Shown here: piece after piece, positions 32,789 through 41,771 of the stretch
How the letters are laid out: the number at the start of each line of letters is the position of its first letter
How positions within the stretch are numbered: position 1 is the first letter of the stretch
Origin: Mycolicibacterium sp. P9-22
GTDB lineage: Bacteria > Actinomycetota > Actinomycetes > Mycobacteriales > Mycobacteriaceae
Direction of reading: 5' to 3'
Assembly (NCBI RefSeq): GCF_008329585.1
Contig: NZ_NPKP01000001.1
Location: forward strand, 124,001 to 188,000
DNA: 64,000 nucleotides
Made by a program: the position numbers and the translations under genes
Notes under the pieces: model-generated
Told to the model about the DNA's origin: nothing
Seen by the model: only the letters and a program-made list of their open reading frames with translations
The model's database searches: none

Positions 32789-34113
32789 TAGGCAGACGAT
32801 CGATCGTGACCGTCGGAGTGTGCGTGGCGATCACCAGCTCCGGTTGTGCATTCCAGGGTGTGAACTCGCTGCCGCTGCCCGGTGCCGTCGGCAGGGGTTC
32901 GGACGCGCACGTGTACCAGGTGGAGATTGCGAATGTGGCTACCTTGGAGCCGAATTCGCCGGTGATGTTGGACGACGTCGTGGTCGGTAGCGTGCGTGGC
33001 CTCACCGTGAAGAACTGGCATGCCGTAGTCGAAGTATCGGTGAAGCCAGACGTCGTCATTCCGGCCAACGCAGTCGCCAGCGTGGGCCAGACCAGCCTGC
33101 TCGGGTCGATGCACGTGGCACTCAACCCGCCGATCGGTGAGGCTCCGGAGGGCAAGTTGCCCCCGGGGGCCACTGTGGCGTTGACAAATTCGTCGACCTA
33201 CCCGTCGACGGAACAGACACTGGCGTCGCTGGCGGCCGTCGTCAACGGCGGTGGCCTCGGTCAGATCGGCGATGTGATCCACAACTTCAGCGCCGCCGTC
33301 AGCGGGCGCGAGACAGAGATACGGGATTTGATCACGCGGTTGGACACCTTCGTCGGTGTGCTCGACGATCAACGCGGCAACATCGTGGCGTCGATCGAAT
33401 CGCTGAATCGGCTGTCCTCCACGTTCGCCGGCCAGCGCGATGTCATCACGCGGGCTTTGGACAAGATCCCGCCGGCCATGGATGTGCTGATCAAGGAGCG
33501 CCCACGACTCGTGACGGCACTGCAGAAGCTCGGCACCTTCGGTACGACGGCGAATCAGCTCGCCAACGAGTCGCAGGCCGATCTGGTGCGGAACCTGAAG
33601 AATCTGGAACCCGCGATCAAGGCGCTGGCCGATGTGGGCAAGCAGCTGCCCGACGTGCTGGAGTATGCGGTGCACTTCCCGTTCACCCAGAGCTTCATCG
33701 ACCGAGCCATCCGCGGCGACTACTACAACCTGTTCGCCACCATCGACCTGACGGTGCCTCGGCTCAAACGCAGCCTGTTCCTGGGCACGCGCTGGGGCGA
33801 GTCCGGTCTGCAACTCGTGCCCGCGCCGGGTGATCCGCCGTACCTGAACTACACCTACGACCCACTCAAGACGGGTGTCGAACCCCCAGCGCCGGAGGTG
33901 ATAACCCCTGGTCCAGACGGCCAGATGCCGGCCGCGCCCGCTCCACCGCCGCTGCCGACGGGTCCGGTGCTGCCGTTCACGCCACCGCTGAGCACGGTGG
34001 GTGGTCCGTTGCAGGTCGCCACGCCGATGACAGTTGGTGGGGCGCCGATCTTCGCGGGACCGTATGGCCCGCAGGGCAATCCGCCCGTCGCACCGTCTGC
34101 TGGAGGTCGCTGA
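32785..34113 (+). CDS. Mce family lipoprotein, position E (LprN type)
   Basis: 442 residues. The signal peptide ends in a lipobox around TSSGCAF, with Cys21 as the lipidated residue. The MCE domain is PVMLDDVVVGSVRGLTV, followed by a helical region and a Pro/Gly-rich tail. This matches the E-position lipoproteins of mycobacterial mce operons. The ATG overlaps the mceD stop by 4 bases. Confidence 0.93.
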   Translation: MIGRRSIVTVGVCVAITSSGCAFQGVNSLPLPGAVGRGSDAHVYQVEIANVATLEPNSPVMLDDVVVGSVRGLTVKNWHAVVEVSVKPDVVIPANAVASVGQTSLLGSMHVALNPPIGEAPEGKLPPGATVALTNSSTYPSTEQTLASLAAVVNGGGLGQIGDVIHNFSAAVSGRETEIRDLITRLDTFVGVLDDQRGNIVASIESLNRLSSTFAGQRDVITRALDKIPPAMDVLIKERPRLVTALQKLGTFGTTANQLANESQADLVRNLKNLEPAIKALADVGKQLPDVLEYAVHFPFTQSFIDRAIRGDYYNLFATIDLTVPRLKRSLFLGTRWGESGLQLVPAPGDPPYLNYTYDPLKTGVEPPAPEVITPGPDGQMPAAPAPPPLPTGPVLPFTPPLSTVGGPLQVATPMTVGGAPIFAGPYGPQGNPPVAPSAGGR

Positions 34114-35864
34114 TGTTGACCCGGTTCGTTCGTATCCAGCTGATTCTGTTCACCATCGCCTCGGTGATCGGTGTTTCGGTGATGGTCTTCAGCTATATGC
34201 AGGTACCCACTCTGCTGGGGCTGGGGCGCATCACCGTCACGTTGGAGCTGCCGGCCACCGGAGGCCTCTACCGGTTCAGCAACGTGACTTATCGCGGCTC
34301 GGAGATCGGCAAGGTCACCTCTGTCGAACTGACCGAAAGGGGAGCCGAAGCGACGCTGTCCCTGGACACCTCACCGGAGATCCCGGCGGACCTCAAGGCC
34401 GAGGTGCGCAGCATGTCGGCCGTCGGCGAGCAGTTCGTCGAGCTGTTGCCCCGTACTGATTCCGGCCCGTATCTCGCGGATGGCTCGGTGATCGCGCAGG
34501 AGAACACCGTCCTGCCACAGAAGGTCGGCCCGATGCTCGATCAGGTCAGCGCGCTGATGGACACGATTCCCCAGGACAAATTGAGCCAGCTGCTCGACTC
34601 GACCTACGAGGCGTTCAACGGCACCGGCTACGCGTTCGGCTCGATGCTGGATTCCGCAGAGACCATCACCAAGGATTTCAACGGAGTGTCCGACCAGTTC
34701 CGCGCGCTCGTCGACGACTCCGGGCCGTTCCTGGATGCTCAGGCGCAGACCACCGAGCAGACCAGGACGTGGGCGGCCAGCCTGGCGGGAATCACCGATC
34801 AATTGGCGGACAACGATGTCCACGTCCGGTCGATCCTGCAGAACGGTCCGGGTTTCGCCAATGAGACATCAATGCTGCTCAACGATCTCAAGCCGACGCT
34901 ACCGGTGCTGCTGGCCAATCTGACCACCATCGGGCAGATCGGCGTCACCTACAACTCGTCCCTGGAGCAGCTGCTGGTGTTGTTGCCGCCGTACGTCTCC
35001 CAGATTCAGACGTACCTCCCGACCAACAACCCCACCGGCCTGCCCAACGGCGAGTTCTCGATGGGGCTGGGAGATCCGCCATCCTGCACCGTCGGGTTCC
35101 TGCCGCCGTCGGCGTGGCGTTCGCCGGCCGACACCACGATCATCGACACCCCGGACAACATCTACTGCAAGTTGCCCCAGGATTCGCCGATCGCGGTGCG
35201 CGGTGCGCGGAACTATCCGTGCCAGGGCCACCCGGGCAAGCGCGCCCCCACCGTCGAATTGTGCAATGACCCACGTGGTTTCGTTCCACTCGCACAGCGC
35301 CAGCACGCGTTGGGGCCCTACCCGATCGACCCCAACCTGATCTCGCAGGGCGTCCCGGTGGACAGCCGGGTGCTGCCTGACGAGAACATCTACGGGCCGC
35401 TGCAAGGCACGCCGCTGCCTCCCGGTGTCAACGTGCCACCGCCGGGTCCGCCTCCGGCCCCGGAGCCTCCTGCCAGTTTCCCGGGTATGCCACCGGGACC
35501 GTTGCTACCCGGCCAGCCGCTGTACACCGAGCCGCCGGTAATCGGTCAGTTGCCACCGCCGGAACCGGATTACAGTGCCGTGCCGCTGGCTCCGGGTGAC
35601 CTGCCGCAGGCCACCCAGGTCCCGCAGTTCCCGGACACCTACGTCCAGGTGCCGGAGGGGGGAGCTCAGCCGCCGCCACCCGATGTCCCCGCGCCCGCCG
35701 CTGCGCCGAGTGCCTTCGAAGGGGCAGGCGCACAGGGCCCGTCGATGGCTGTCGCCAAGTACAACCCGCGCACCGGGGAGTACATGGGGGCCGACGGTCA
35801 CCTGTATCGGCAGACCGATCTGGTGACGAACGCATCGTCATGGCAGGACCTGATGCCGACATGA
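34113..35864 (+). CDS. Mce family protein, position F
   Basis: 583 residues. The anchor is at about 8-28, followed by the MCE domain (VTYRGSEIGKVTSVELTERG), a helical domain to about 290, and an unusually long Pro/Gly/Ala-rich tail of about 200 residues that ends in a short folded segment (YNPRTGEYMGADGHLYRQTD). This terminal motif is typical of Mce F proteins. It is the last structural subunit; two secreted-protein genes follow without a gap. Confidence 0.93.
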   Translation: MLTRFVRIQLILFTIASVIGVSVMVFSYMQVPTLLGLGRITVTLELPATGGLYRFSNVTYRGSEIGKVTSVELTERGAEATLSLDTSPEIPADLKAEVRSMSAVGEQFVELLPRTDSGPYLADGSVIAQENTVLPQKVGPMLDQVSALMDTIPQDKLSQLLDSTYEAFNGTGYAFGSMLDSAETITKDFNGVSDQFRALVDDSGPFLDAQAQTTEQTRTWAASLAGITDQLADNDVHVRSILQNGPGFANETSMLLNDLKPTLPVLLANLTTIGQIGVTYNSSLEQLLVLLPPYVSQIQTYLPTNNPTGLPNGEFSMGLGDPPSCTVGFLPPSAWRSPADTTIIDTPDNIYCKLPQDSPIAVRGARNYPCQGHPGKRAPTVELCNDPRGFVPLAQRQHALGPYPIDPNLISQGVPVDSRVLPDENIYGPLQGTPLPPGVNVPPPGPPPAPEPPASFPGMPPGPLLPGQPLYTEPPVIGQLPPPEPDYSAVPLAPGDLPQATQVPQFPDTYVQVPEGGAQPPPPDVPAPAAAPSAFEGAGAQGPSMAVAKYNPRTGEYMGADGHLYRQTDLVTNASSWQDLMPT

Positions 35865-35881
35865 GGGATTGGAGGCGCTCG

Positions 35882-36352
35882 ATGACAGCTGTGAAGGCCG
35901 GCGCAGTGCTCGGCGCACTGGGCATCGCGGTCGCAGCCGGTGTCGCACCACCCGCGGCGGCGACCATGTACCTGGGCAATTACGCCGTCAACATCCCGGA
36001 GCGGCGGGACTTCCACACCTGGATCTGGTCGGCGCTGACCCCGTGTGAGGAGAAGGATCGCACGCCGATCCCAGACTGCATCAATATCCTCACCATCCCG
36101 CAGCCGGTGGCCAAGGCGCAGTACACAAATGCGAACGCCACCATGGTGGACGGTCGATGGACCATGACCATCGACGACCCGTTCGGGCTGCGCTGCGGGA
36201 ACATCTACTACGGCCCGACGATCCCGACTCACGATGTGTACTCGTGGGACGCAACATCTTTGGCTGGCGAGATGGTTTCCAGCTTCGCCGCCGGCTGCGA
36301 TGGCGCACCGGGAGGGTCGTTCACCTATCGCTTCAACCTGACGAGGATGTGA
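35882..36352 (+). CDS. Secreted protein of unknown function downstream of mceF
   Basis: About 156 residues with a Sec signal peptide (cleavage near PPAAA) and four cysteines in the mature part, consistent with disulphides. The start could also be the ATG at 35861, which overlaps the mceF stop and adds MRDWRRS. The ATG at 35882 has GGAGG 6 bases upstream. I recognise no catalytic motif. Its position at the end of the Mce operon suggests an envelope accessory protein. Confidence 0.8.
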   Translation: MTAVKAGAVLGALGIAVAAGVAPPAAATMYLGNYAVNIPERRDFHTWIWSALTPCEEKDRTPIPDCINILTIPQPVAKAQYTNANATMVDGRWTMTIDDPFGLRCGNIYYGPTIPTHDVYSWDATSLAGEMVSSFAAGCDGAPGGSFTYRFNLTRM

Positions 36353-36354
36353 CG

Positions 36355-36789
36355 ATGCGTCGTGAATTGCCGCTCTGGGGCGCGCTGACGATCTTGTGCG
36401 GTGCCGTTGTCACCGCCGCGCCGGCGGCGGCCGAACCTCTACCTCCTCCGCCGCCGCCGTTGCGTCACGTGCAGTACATCGTGACCGCGGACTCCCCATT
36501 CTTCGTGGATATCTACTACCGCGAGGCCGATCCGCCCTCCTGGTCGGACTACAGCCACAATCCGTACGTCTTCAGCCCCCGGGCGCAGGTCGAGGTCGCA
36601 CCCGAGCATCCGTGGGTGTTCGACGCGATGCTGGCCGATCCGGAGATGTGGGCAATGGTCACCGCCCAGAGCGGCGAGTCGCCGAACCTGGAACCCCCGA
36701 CCATCTACTGCACGTTGGCCGTCGACGGTGTGGTGCTGAAGACCAACAGCGGCCCGAAGGGCGCGCTGTGCTCACTGCGGAACTGGTGA
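36355..36789 (+). CDS. Secreted MmpS-like protein
   Basis: 144 residues. A signal peptide (cleavage near AAAEP) is followed by a short Pro-run and a domain resembling the periplasmic part of MmpS proteins: YIVTADSPFFVDIYY at the start, PWVFDAMLADPEMWAMVTAQS in the middle, and CTLAVDGVVLKTNSGPKGALCSL at the end with two Cys. MmpS proteins usually have a membrane anchor; here a cleavable signal seems more likely. It starts 2 bases after the previous stop, so it is part of the Mce operon. Confidence 0.8.
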   Translation: MRRELPLWGALTILCGAVVTAAPAAAEPLPPPPPPLRHVQYIVTADSPFFVDIYYREADPPSWSDYSHNPYVFSPRAQVEVAPEHPWVFDAMLADPEMWAMVTAQSGESPNLEPPTIYCTLAVDGVVLKTNSGPKGALCSLRNW

Positions 36790-36797
36790 AGCGCGTG

Positions 36798-37238
36798 TCA
36801 GGAATCCCCGCGCCGCCAACGGGTGTCGCCGTTCATCGACACACAGCTGAGGAACAAGCCGTCGGGCGCCTGCGCCACGGCGTTGTTCTCGTTGATGCAG
36901 AGGCTGTTCTCGTCACGGATGCCCATCATCGGTGGCGAGCGGAACCAGCGCGGCTCGTAGCGTCGCGGCGAACCGCAGAATACCAATCGGCCCCAGCCGT
37001 TTCGGGCGTCCACACCGAAGACGAAATACGTCGTGTTGGTGCAGGTGTTGCCGAGGATGGCATGCGGGTTGATACCCGGCACGCAGAATGCGTCATTGCA
37101 GGTTTGCGGTTCCGCGGTGGCCCGCGGAGCATTCACCTGCGGAGTCACCATCACTCCGGCGACAATCAACGCACTGGTCGCCAATACTGTCACGCGCACG
37201 GCTTCTACTCTTGCACAGTTGGAAACGAAATTCTTCAT
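36798..37238 (-). CDS. Secreted Cys-rich protein of unknown function
   Basis: 146 residues. The hydrophobic stretch VTVLATSALIVAGVMV is followed by a cleavage-like ATAEP, then a domain with six Cys (QTCNDAFCVPG, NTCTN, FCGS, LCIN, LSCVS). Exact start uncertain; a later GTG would shorten the leader. It is convergent with the MmpS-like gene, 8 bases apart, and divergent from the next secreted-protein gene. No family recognised. Confidence 0.72.
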   Translation of the reverse strand: MKNFVSNCARVEAVRVTVLATSALIVAGVMVTPQVNAPRATAEPQTCNDAFCVPGINPHAILGNTCTNTTYFVFGVDARNGWGRLVFCGSPRRYEPRWFRSPPMMGIRDENSLCINENNAVAQAPDGLFLSCVSMNGDTRWRRGDS

Positions 37239-37342
37239 TCTGGAGAAGATTGCTCCAACAAGGGATCTCGGCTCGATCAGATGCTGAGGTGTGCGACGTC
37301 TGGATCTCGTCGATACTGCGGGTCAGGATGTCCGGCGCTGTT

Positions 37343-37370
37343 ATTCTCCGAAAGAGAGAATGTCACTATC
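37343..37370. promoter_or_regulatory. Operator-like site with the 7-then-3 half-site layout
   Basis: ATTCTC (37343-37348), 7 bases, GAGAAT (37356-37361), 3 bases, then ACTATC (4 of 6 match). The layout is the same as at 14728 and 43391. It lies 19-47 bases before the ATG of the secreted protein at 37390 and in the divergent promoter of the gene at 36798-37238. Confidence 0.5.
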
Positions 37371-37389
37371 GGTTCAGAGGAGCGGATCA

Positions 37390-37893
37390 ATGTCGGCCAG
37401 TAGGGTGAGCGCGGTCATTGCCGCCGCATCGTTCATCGCGCTCGCAGCTGCGGCCCCCGCCACTGCCGAACCGCAGTGGGGGCTCAACGGAACGTTTCTC
37501 ACATCCTCCAACGGCGACTGGGCCAAGATCAATCAACGCTACGAGGATCAGCCCTCCACCCGCAGCACCTGGACCATCTCGACGCAGTGCGTTTCGCCGT
37601 CGGATTGCACCGGCACGGTGAACAGCGACGCCGGCTGGAGCGCCCCGATCTACACCACCAACGGACTCTGGTACGTCAAGCGCAAGGTGCCGAACTGGCG
37701 GTTCTGCGCCGACGGTGTCCCGGTGGAAGGGTTCCAGACATACAAGTTCTATCCTGTCGGCGCCAATGGTCACGTCGACCGGGATGCCAAGGAGTACACC
37801 GGATTCGACAAGACGATCGGGCCGAGCGGCTCCTGCGGACGCAACCAGTGGCCGGTCATCGAGATGCCGTTCTACATGAAGCCCGCCGGCTAG
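37390..37893 (+). CDS. Secreted protein of unknown function
   Basis: 167 residues. A signal peptide (cleavage near PATAEP) is followed by a mature domain rich in Trp and Tyr (STWTISTQCVSPSDCTGTV, TNGLWYVKRKVPNWRFC), with four Cys. The repeated short strands suggest a beta-rich extracellular fold. The ATG follows GAGGAG closely. It has its own promoter with a locus-type palindrome, so it may belong to the same regulon as the Mce operon. No family recognised. Confidence 0.78.
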   Translation: MSASRVSAVIAAASFIALAAAAPATAEPQWGLNGTFLTSSNGDWAKINQRYEDQPSTRSTWTISTQCVSPSDCTGTVNSDAGWSAPIYTTNGLWYVKRKVPNWRFCADGVPVEGFQTYKFYPVGANGHVDRDAKEYTGFDKTIGPSGSCGRNQWPVIEMPFYMKPAG

Positions 37894-37913
37894 CCTCGGC
37901 CGTCAGAAACGAC

Positions 37914-37949
37914 TTCGGCGCGTTCCCGTATGTCTGGGAACGCGCCGAA
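37914..37949. terminator. Bidirectional hairpin terminator
   Basis: A perfect 14-base stem, TTCGGCGCGTTCCC paired with GGGAACGCGCCGAA, around an 8-base loop, lies between convergent genes (stops at 37893 and 37962). The flanks have no long T-run, but the stem is very stable. Confidence 0.82.
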
Positions 37950-37961
37950 ATCTTGAGAGGC

Positions 37962-39239
37962 CTACCGTACCGGCGTGTAGTTGATATTGAGCTCGGTGAG
38001 GCCGCGCAGCACGAATGTCGGCTCGTAGTTGAAATTCTGATCGCCCACCGGACCGTGCTTCTCGGCATCGACGACGATGTCACCCATCCGGTCCAGCAGT
38101 CGCTCGATCGAGACGCGCCCCTCGACCCTGGCCAGCGGCCCACCGGGGCAGGAGTGCACACCACGGCCGAAGGCCATGTGTTCCCGCACATTCTTGCGGT
38201 CCAGCCGCAACTCGTGCGGATTCTCGAAGCGCGCCGGATCGCGGTTGACCGCGCCGGGCAGCACCATTACCGGGGTGCCCGCCTTGATCACCACACCGCC
38301 GACCTCGGTTGTCTTGCGCGCCAACCGGAAATCGCATTTGACCGGGCTCTCCAGGCGCAACGATTCTTCGATGAACGTCGGGATCAGGCTGCGATCGTCG
38401 CGCAGCTGCTGCTGCACCTCGGGATTTTCGGCCAGTACCCGCATCGCGGCGCTGAGCAGCTTGGTGGTGGTCTCCTGGCCCGCTGCGAAGAGGAAGGTCG
38501 CCGAGCGCACGACCTCGATCACCGGAGGTACCGAATCGTCGGGATACAGCGCGGTGGCGAGCGATGTCAGGACGTCCTCGCGCGGGTTGGCCCGGCGATC
38601 CTCGAGATAGGCGATGAACTTGTCGTCCAGGAACTGCAGCGGATTCTCCGCGACAACCTCCTGCTCCAAGGAACCCACGCGTGCGCCCGGCCGGTCGGCA
38701 CCCAGCACGGTGCGGAACTGCTTGTGGTCCTCTTCGGGAACGCCGAGCAGGTCGGCGATCACCAGCAGCGAGAACGGCTTTGCGTACTCGGCGAGGAACT
38801 CGCATCGGCCGTTGTCGAGGAACTCGTCGAGCTGGGCATCGGCCAGCTTCCACATGAAGTCCTCGTTCTCCTTGAGCCGGCGCGGGGTGAGCAGCCGGTT
38901 CAGCAGCGAACGTGCCTTGGTGTGATCGGGCGGGTCCATGGTGACCATGTGCTCGAACATCGGCAGCAGATGCCGGTGTGCCTCGAGTTGCTCGGAGATG
39001 TCATCGCCCTCGGGTGTGAAGGGCAGCGGCGGGAACGGACCGCCGAGGGCGACCGCGTTCGAGAAGGCATCGGTGTTCTTGTACACCGCGACCGCTTCCT
39101 CGTACCCGGTGACGGCATAGCAACCCCACGGTGGCACCTGCAGCACCGGATTCTGCTCGCGGAGGTAGTCGAAGTACGGGTACGGATTGGGGACCAGCGA
39201 CTGGTCGGTGAGGAAATCCAGGGTCGCGTATTCGGTCAT
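37962..39239 (-). CDS. Cytochrome P450
   Basis: 425 residues. The I-helix AAGQETTT is at 252-259, ExxR is E292/R295, and the haem loop FGRGVHSCPGG has its ligand at Cys364. It is a paralogue of the truncated P450 at 1-890, with shared stretches such as LLVIADLLG, EDRRxNPRED and ESPVKxDFRL. No ferredoxin is adjacent, so it must borrow one from elsewhere. The ATG at 39239 gives MTEYATLDFL. It is divergent from a TetR gene, and the 212-base gap contains a nested palindrome. Confidence 0.93.
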   Translation of the reverse strand: MTEYATLDFLTDQSLVPNPYPYFDYLREQNPVLQVPPWGCYAVTGYEEAVAVYKNTDAFSNAVALGGPFPPLPFTPEGDDISEQLEAHRHLLPMFEHMVTMDPPDHTKARSLLNRLLTPRRLKENEDFMWKLADAQLDEFLDNGRCEFLAEYAKPFSLLVIADLLGVPEEDHKQFRTVLGADRPGARVGSLEQEVVAENPLQFLDDKFIAYLEDRRANPREDVLTSLATALYPDDSVPPVIEVVRSATFLFAAGQETTTKLLSAAMRVLAENPEVQQQLRDDRSLIPTFIEESLRLESPVKCDFRLARKTTEVGGVVIKAGTPVMVLPGAVNRDPARFENPHELRLDRKNVREHMAFGRGVHSCPGGPLARVEGRVSIERLLDRMGDIVVDAEKHGPVGDQNFNYEPTFVLRGLTELNINYTPVR

Positions 39240-39291
39240 GTAGGTCGATCTCCCGGGCTGTGGGTGGAGTGGTGTGGGCGCTGTCTTGCCG

Positions 39292-39319
39292 GCGGATCCG
39301 AAACTTCGGCGGTATCCGC
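39292..39319. promoter_or_regulatory. Nested palindrome between P450 and TetR genes
   Basis: CCGAA-AC-TTCGG (39298-39309) sits inside the arms GCGGAT (39292-39297) and ATCCGC (39314-39319). It lies in the shared promoter region of the divergent P450 and TetR genes. It is a candidate operator for that TetR, by the common divergent arrangement. Confidence 0.4.
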
Positions 39320-39451
39320 GCCTCGAAAGTGCTGTGCACCTGCTTAGCATGTGGATAGAGTCGTGGTCAAGGTCACAACCGGCGGGTCGTTACGATCCGG
39401 TGTGCGGCCGAGCGGACGTAGTGGGAAGTGTCGAGCAAAGAGTGGAGTGTC

Positions 39452-40126
39452 ATGTCCACAGCGCGCAGAATCGGGGCGCCGGATGCCAAGAACCGGGGCG
39501 TCCTACTCGACGCCGCGCAGGCGCTGATGATCGACGAGAGCTACGCCGCGGTCACCTCGCGCCGGGTCGCCGAGCGGGCCGGTCTCAAGCCTCAGCTGGT
39601 GCACTACTACTTCCGCACCATGGACGACCTGTTCCTGGCGGTGTTCCGCCGCCGTGCCGAACAGGGACTGGTGGTGCTGGAGGCGGCACTGAAGTCGGCA
39701 CAGCCGCTGCGGGCCATCTGGTTGTTCAGCACCGACCAGGAGTCCACCCGGTTGACCATGGAATTCATGGGTCTGGCCAATCACCGCAAGGAACTGCGTG
39801 CCGAGATCTGCTACTACGCGGAGCGCTTCCGCGAGGATCAGCGAGTGGCGATGGCCGCGGCGCTGGAGCGGTACGGCGTGGACCCCGGCGATGTCCCGCC
39901 CGTCGTCTGGGCGGTCATCGGCACCAGCCTGTCGTGGGCGCTGGTGATGGAACAGGCGCTGGGGATGTCGGCCGGGCATGCCGAGACGCTGGAGTTCGTC
40001 GAGCGCTGGCTGCGCGAGCTGGAAGGCGAGGCGCTACCGCTGGAACAGATCTTCGGCGACCTCGCGGGCAGCGGGTTCGAAGCTGCCGCCGGAAAACTGC
40101 TGGCGGGTCCCGGGACTGATCGGTAG
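39452..40126 (+). CDS. TetR family transcriptional regulator
   Basis: 224 residues. The N-terminal helix-turn-helix reads TSRRVAERAGLKPQLVHYYFRTMDDLF (about 37-63), and a helical ligand domain follows. The ATG at 39452 is preferred over a GTG 24 bases upstream. It is divergent from a P450 and convergent with the COX4-like gene, 2 bases apart. It is the only regulator inside the catabolic stretch and thus the leading local candidate for the recurring GAGAAT palindrome, though it could equally control only the P450. Confidence 0.9.
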   Translation: MSTARRIGAPDAKNRGVLLDAAQALMIDESYAAVTSRRVAERAGLKPQLVHYYFRTMDDLFLAVFRRRAEQGLVVLEAALKSAQPLRAIWLFSTDQESTRLTMEFMGLANHRKELRAEICYYAERFREDQRVAMAAALERYGVDPGDVPPVVWAVIGTSLSWALVMEQALGMSAGHAETLEFVERWLRELEGEALPLEQIFGDLAGSGFEAAAGKLLAGPGTDR

Positions 40127-40128
40127 CG

Positions 40129-40407
40129 TCACCAGGCGGCGACGTACAGTCCCAGCAGCAGCGCGAAGAGTGCGGTCACCCAGCCGGCGGTGACTGCTTT
40201 CAACCACCGCGGCGCGTGCCGGACCTCCATGAAATACCAGATCACCAGCTGCGATTTCACCGCGGCGATGACCAGTACCACCGCCGTCACGGTCGCGTTC
40301 AGGACGTGCGCGGACCCGGAGTCGCGCGCCGTCAGCCAGGACACCAGGGTCACCACGGTGAGCAATGCCCACACGATGGTCAGCGGATTTCGCAGATGGG
40401 CCGTCAT
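40129..40407 (-). CDS. Cytochrome c oxidase subunit IV-like membrane protein
   Basis: 92 residues with three membrane helices. The layout and the motif QLVIWYFMEVRHAPRWLK match the prokaryotic COX4/NorF-like family (CxxD/CyoD relatives). It follows a COX3-like gene by 3 bases. No subunit I or II gene is in the window, so it may serve a terminal oxidase encoded elsewhere or have another role in this operon. Confidence 0.85.
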   Translation of the reverse strand: MTAHLRNPLTIVWALLTVVTLVSWLTARDSGSAHVLNATVTAVVLVIAAVKSQLVIWYFMEVRHAPRWLKAVTAGWVTALFALLLGLYVAAW

Positions 40408-40410
40408 CGA

Positions 40411-41022
40411 TCACCTCATCACGTAGAGCAGCGCGAACAGGACGAGCCACAACACATCCACCATGTGCCAATAGGTGGCGGCCGTCTCGACGAACGAGAT
40501 CCTCGGTGCGCCAGGCCCTCTCAGATTCCGGATGACGAAAGACAAGATCACCAGGCCCAGCATCACGTGGCACAGGTGCAGTCCCGTCATGACGAAGTAG
40601 TACATGAAGAACAGATTCGTACCCGGGGTGACGCCCGCGATGATCTCGGGGACGTACTCGAAGAGTTTCAGGACAGGGAAAGCCGCGCCGAGGAGCAGCG
40701 CAATCCCGAACAGTCGCACACCATCGGCGGTCTTGCCGGACCGCGCCGCCGAGGTGCCCAGTGCCACGAACAGTGAACTCGTGAGCAGCACAACGGTGTT
40801 CGCCACGCCGATGTCCAGGTCGAGTCGTGCCTGGCTCTCCAGGAACAGGGTCGGGTGCTGACCGCGGTAGTACATATACGCGACGAAATAGGCGCCGAAG
40901 ATGATCAGATCGCCGATGACGAAGAACCACATGCTCGAATCGCCGGGAACGTGGTTGCGCAGCCCGGGCTCTCGTTGCCCGGCGCCCGTGCGTCCGGCCG
41001 GGTTGTGCACGACATCGGTCAT
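40411..41022 (-). CDS. Cytochrome c oxidase subunit III-like (NorE/CtaE-type) membrane protein
   Basis: 203 residues with five membrane helices. Characteristic elements are WFFVIGDLIIFGAYF, LHLCHVMLGL and the terminal YWHMVDVLWLVLFALLY of haem-copper oxidase subunit III proteins. The ATG at 41022 overlaps the upstream stop. Together with COX4-like and two unknown membrane proteins it forms one operon without the catalytic subunit. Compared with true CtaE it is short, as NorE-type proteins are. Confidence 0.88.
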   Translation of the reverse strand: MTDVVHNPAGRTGAGQREPGLRNHVPGDSSMWFFVIGDLIIFGAYFVAYMYYRGQHPTLFLESQARLDLDIGVANTVVLLTSSLFVALGTSAARSGKTADGVRLFGIALLLGAAFPVLKLFEYVPEIIAGVTPGTNLFFMYYFVMTGLHLCHVMLGLVILSFVIRNLRGPGAPRISFVETAATYWHMVDVLWLVLFALLYVMR

Positions 41023-41771
41023 GCGTTCTCGAGTTCGTGGTCGGGTTGATTCTTGATGGAGCGGTAGATGCACACGTAGACGATGACCTGCCAGGGCACA
41101 TAGATCACCATGGCGAACCAGAACGTCAGCAGACCGTTCCAGGCGAACGGTCCCGAGGTGGAGATCCAGACCGGAGCGGCCATCAGTTCGGTGACGTACT
41201 GCCAAACGGTGTAGTAGCCCAGCCATTTCGGTAGGACATTGTTCTTGTCCAGGATGATGGCCAGCCCGAACGCCATCCACATCACGCAGAAACAGCCCAA
41301 CGACCCGATATAGGCGAGGTATCCGAAGTCGTACAGCATGGCCAGCACCGCCGGGTCATAGCCGGCGCGGAATGATCCGAGGCCGAAACAGAACATCGGG
41401 AACAGCATCCCGACGATGGCGCCGCACATGGAGCCGACCATCAACGAGTAGCGGAACACCGGACTCACCGACATGCGCTTGATCTGGATCAGGTACACCG
41501 CGTTGGACAGCGGCGCCAGACCGAAGGACAAGGTGAGCACCGCGCATGCGATCAGCAGATTGTGTGACTGCATGAACTCGGCGATCTGCGACGAGGAACT
41601 TCCCGGAGATCGCGGCGGCATCATCCAGCTCAGCGGGACGAACACGATGCCGAACAGGTTGAAGAAGAACGGCACGGTCCAGAAAGCGATCCACTGGTCG
41701 AGTTTCCGGTTCCGGACTCGCGCGGGTGCGGACTCGATCGGAGGCGGTGCGGTGGCGACGTCATCTGTCAC
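41019..41771 (-). CDS. Polytopic membrane protein of unknown function
   Basis: 250 residues with about six membrane segments. The GTG start overlaps the stop of the upstream gene (GTGA). It shares topology and short motifs with that gene: a PLSxxM segment, then a xxAFFRDHN or xxEFMQSHN element, STSGPFAWNG or FTSGPLAWDG, and P-x-W-x-G-x-F/Y. They look like diverged duplicates. No cofactor motif recognised. The operon context suggests a respiratory or membrane-redox link. Confidence 0.78.
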   Translation of the reverse strand: MTDDVATAPPPIESAPARVRNRKLDQWIAFWTVPFFFNLFGIVFVPLSWMMPPRSPGSSSSQIAEFMQSHNLLIACAVLTLSFGLAPLSNAVYLIQIKRMSVSPVFRYSLMVGSMCGAIVGMLFPMFCFGLGSFRAGYDPAVLAMLYDFGYLAYIGSLGCFCVMWMAFGLAIILDKNNVLPKWLGYYTVWQYVTELMAAPVWISTSGPFAWNGLLTFWFAMVIYVPWQVIVYVCIYRSIKNQPDHELENA

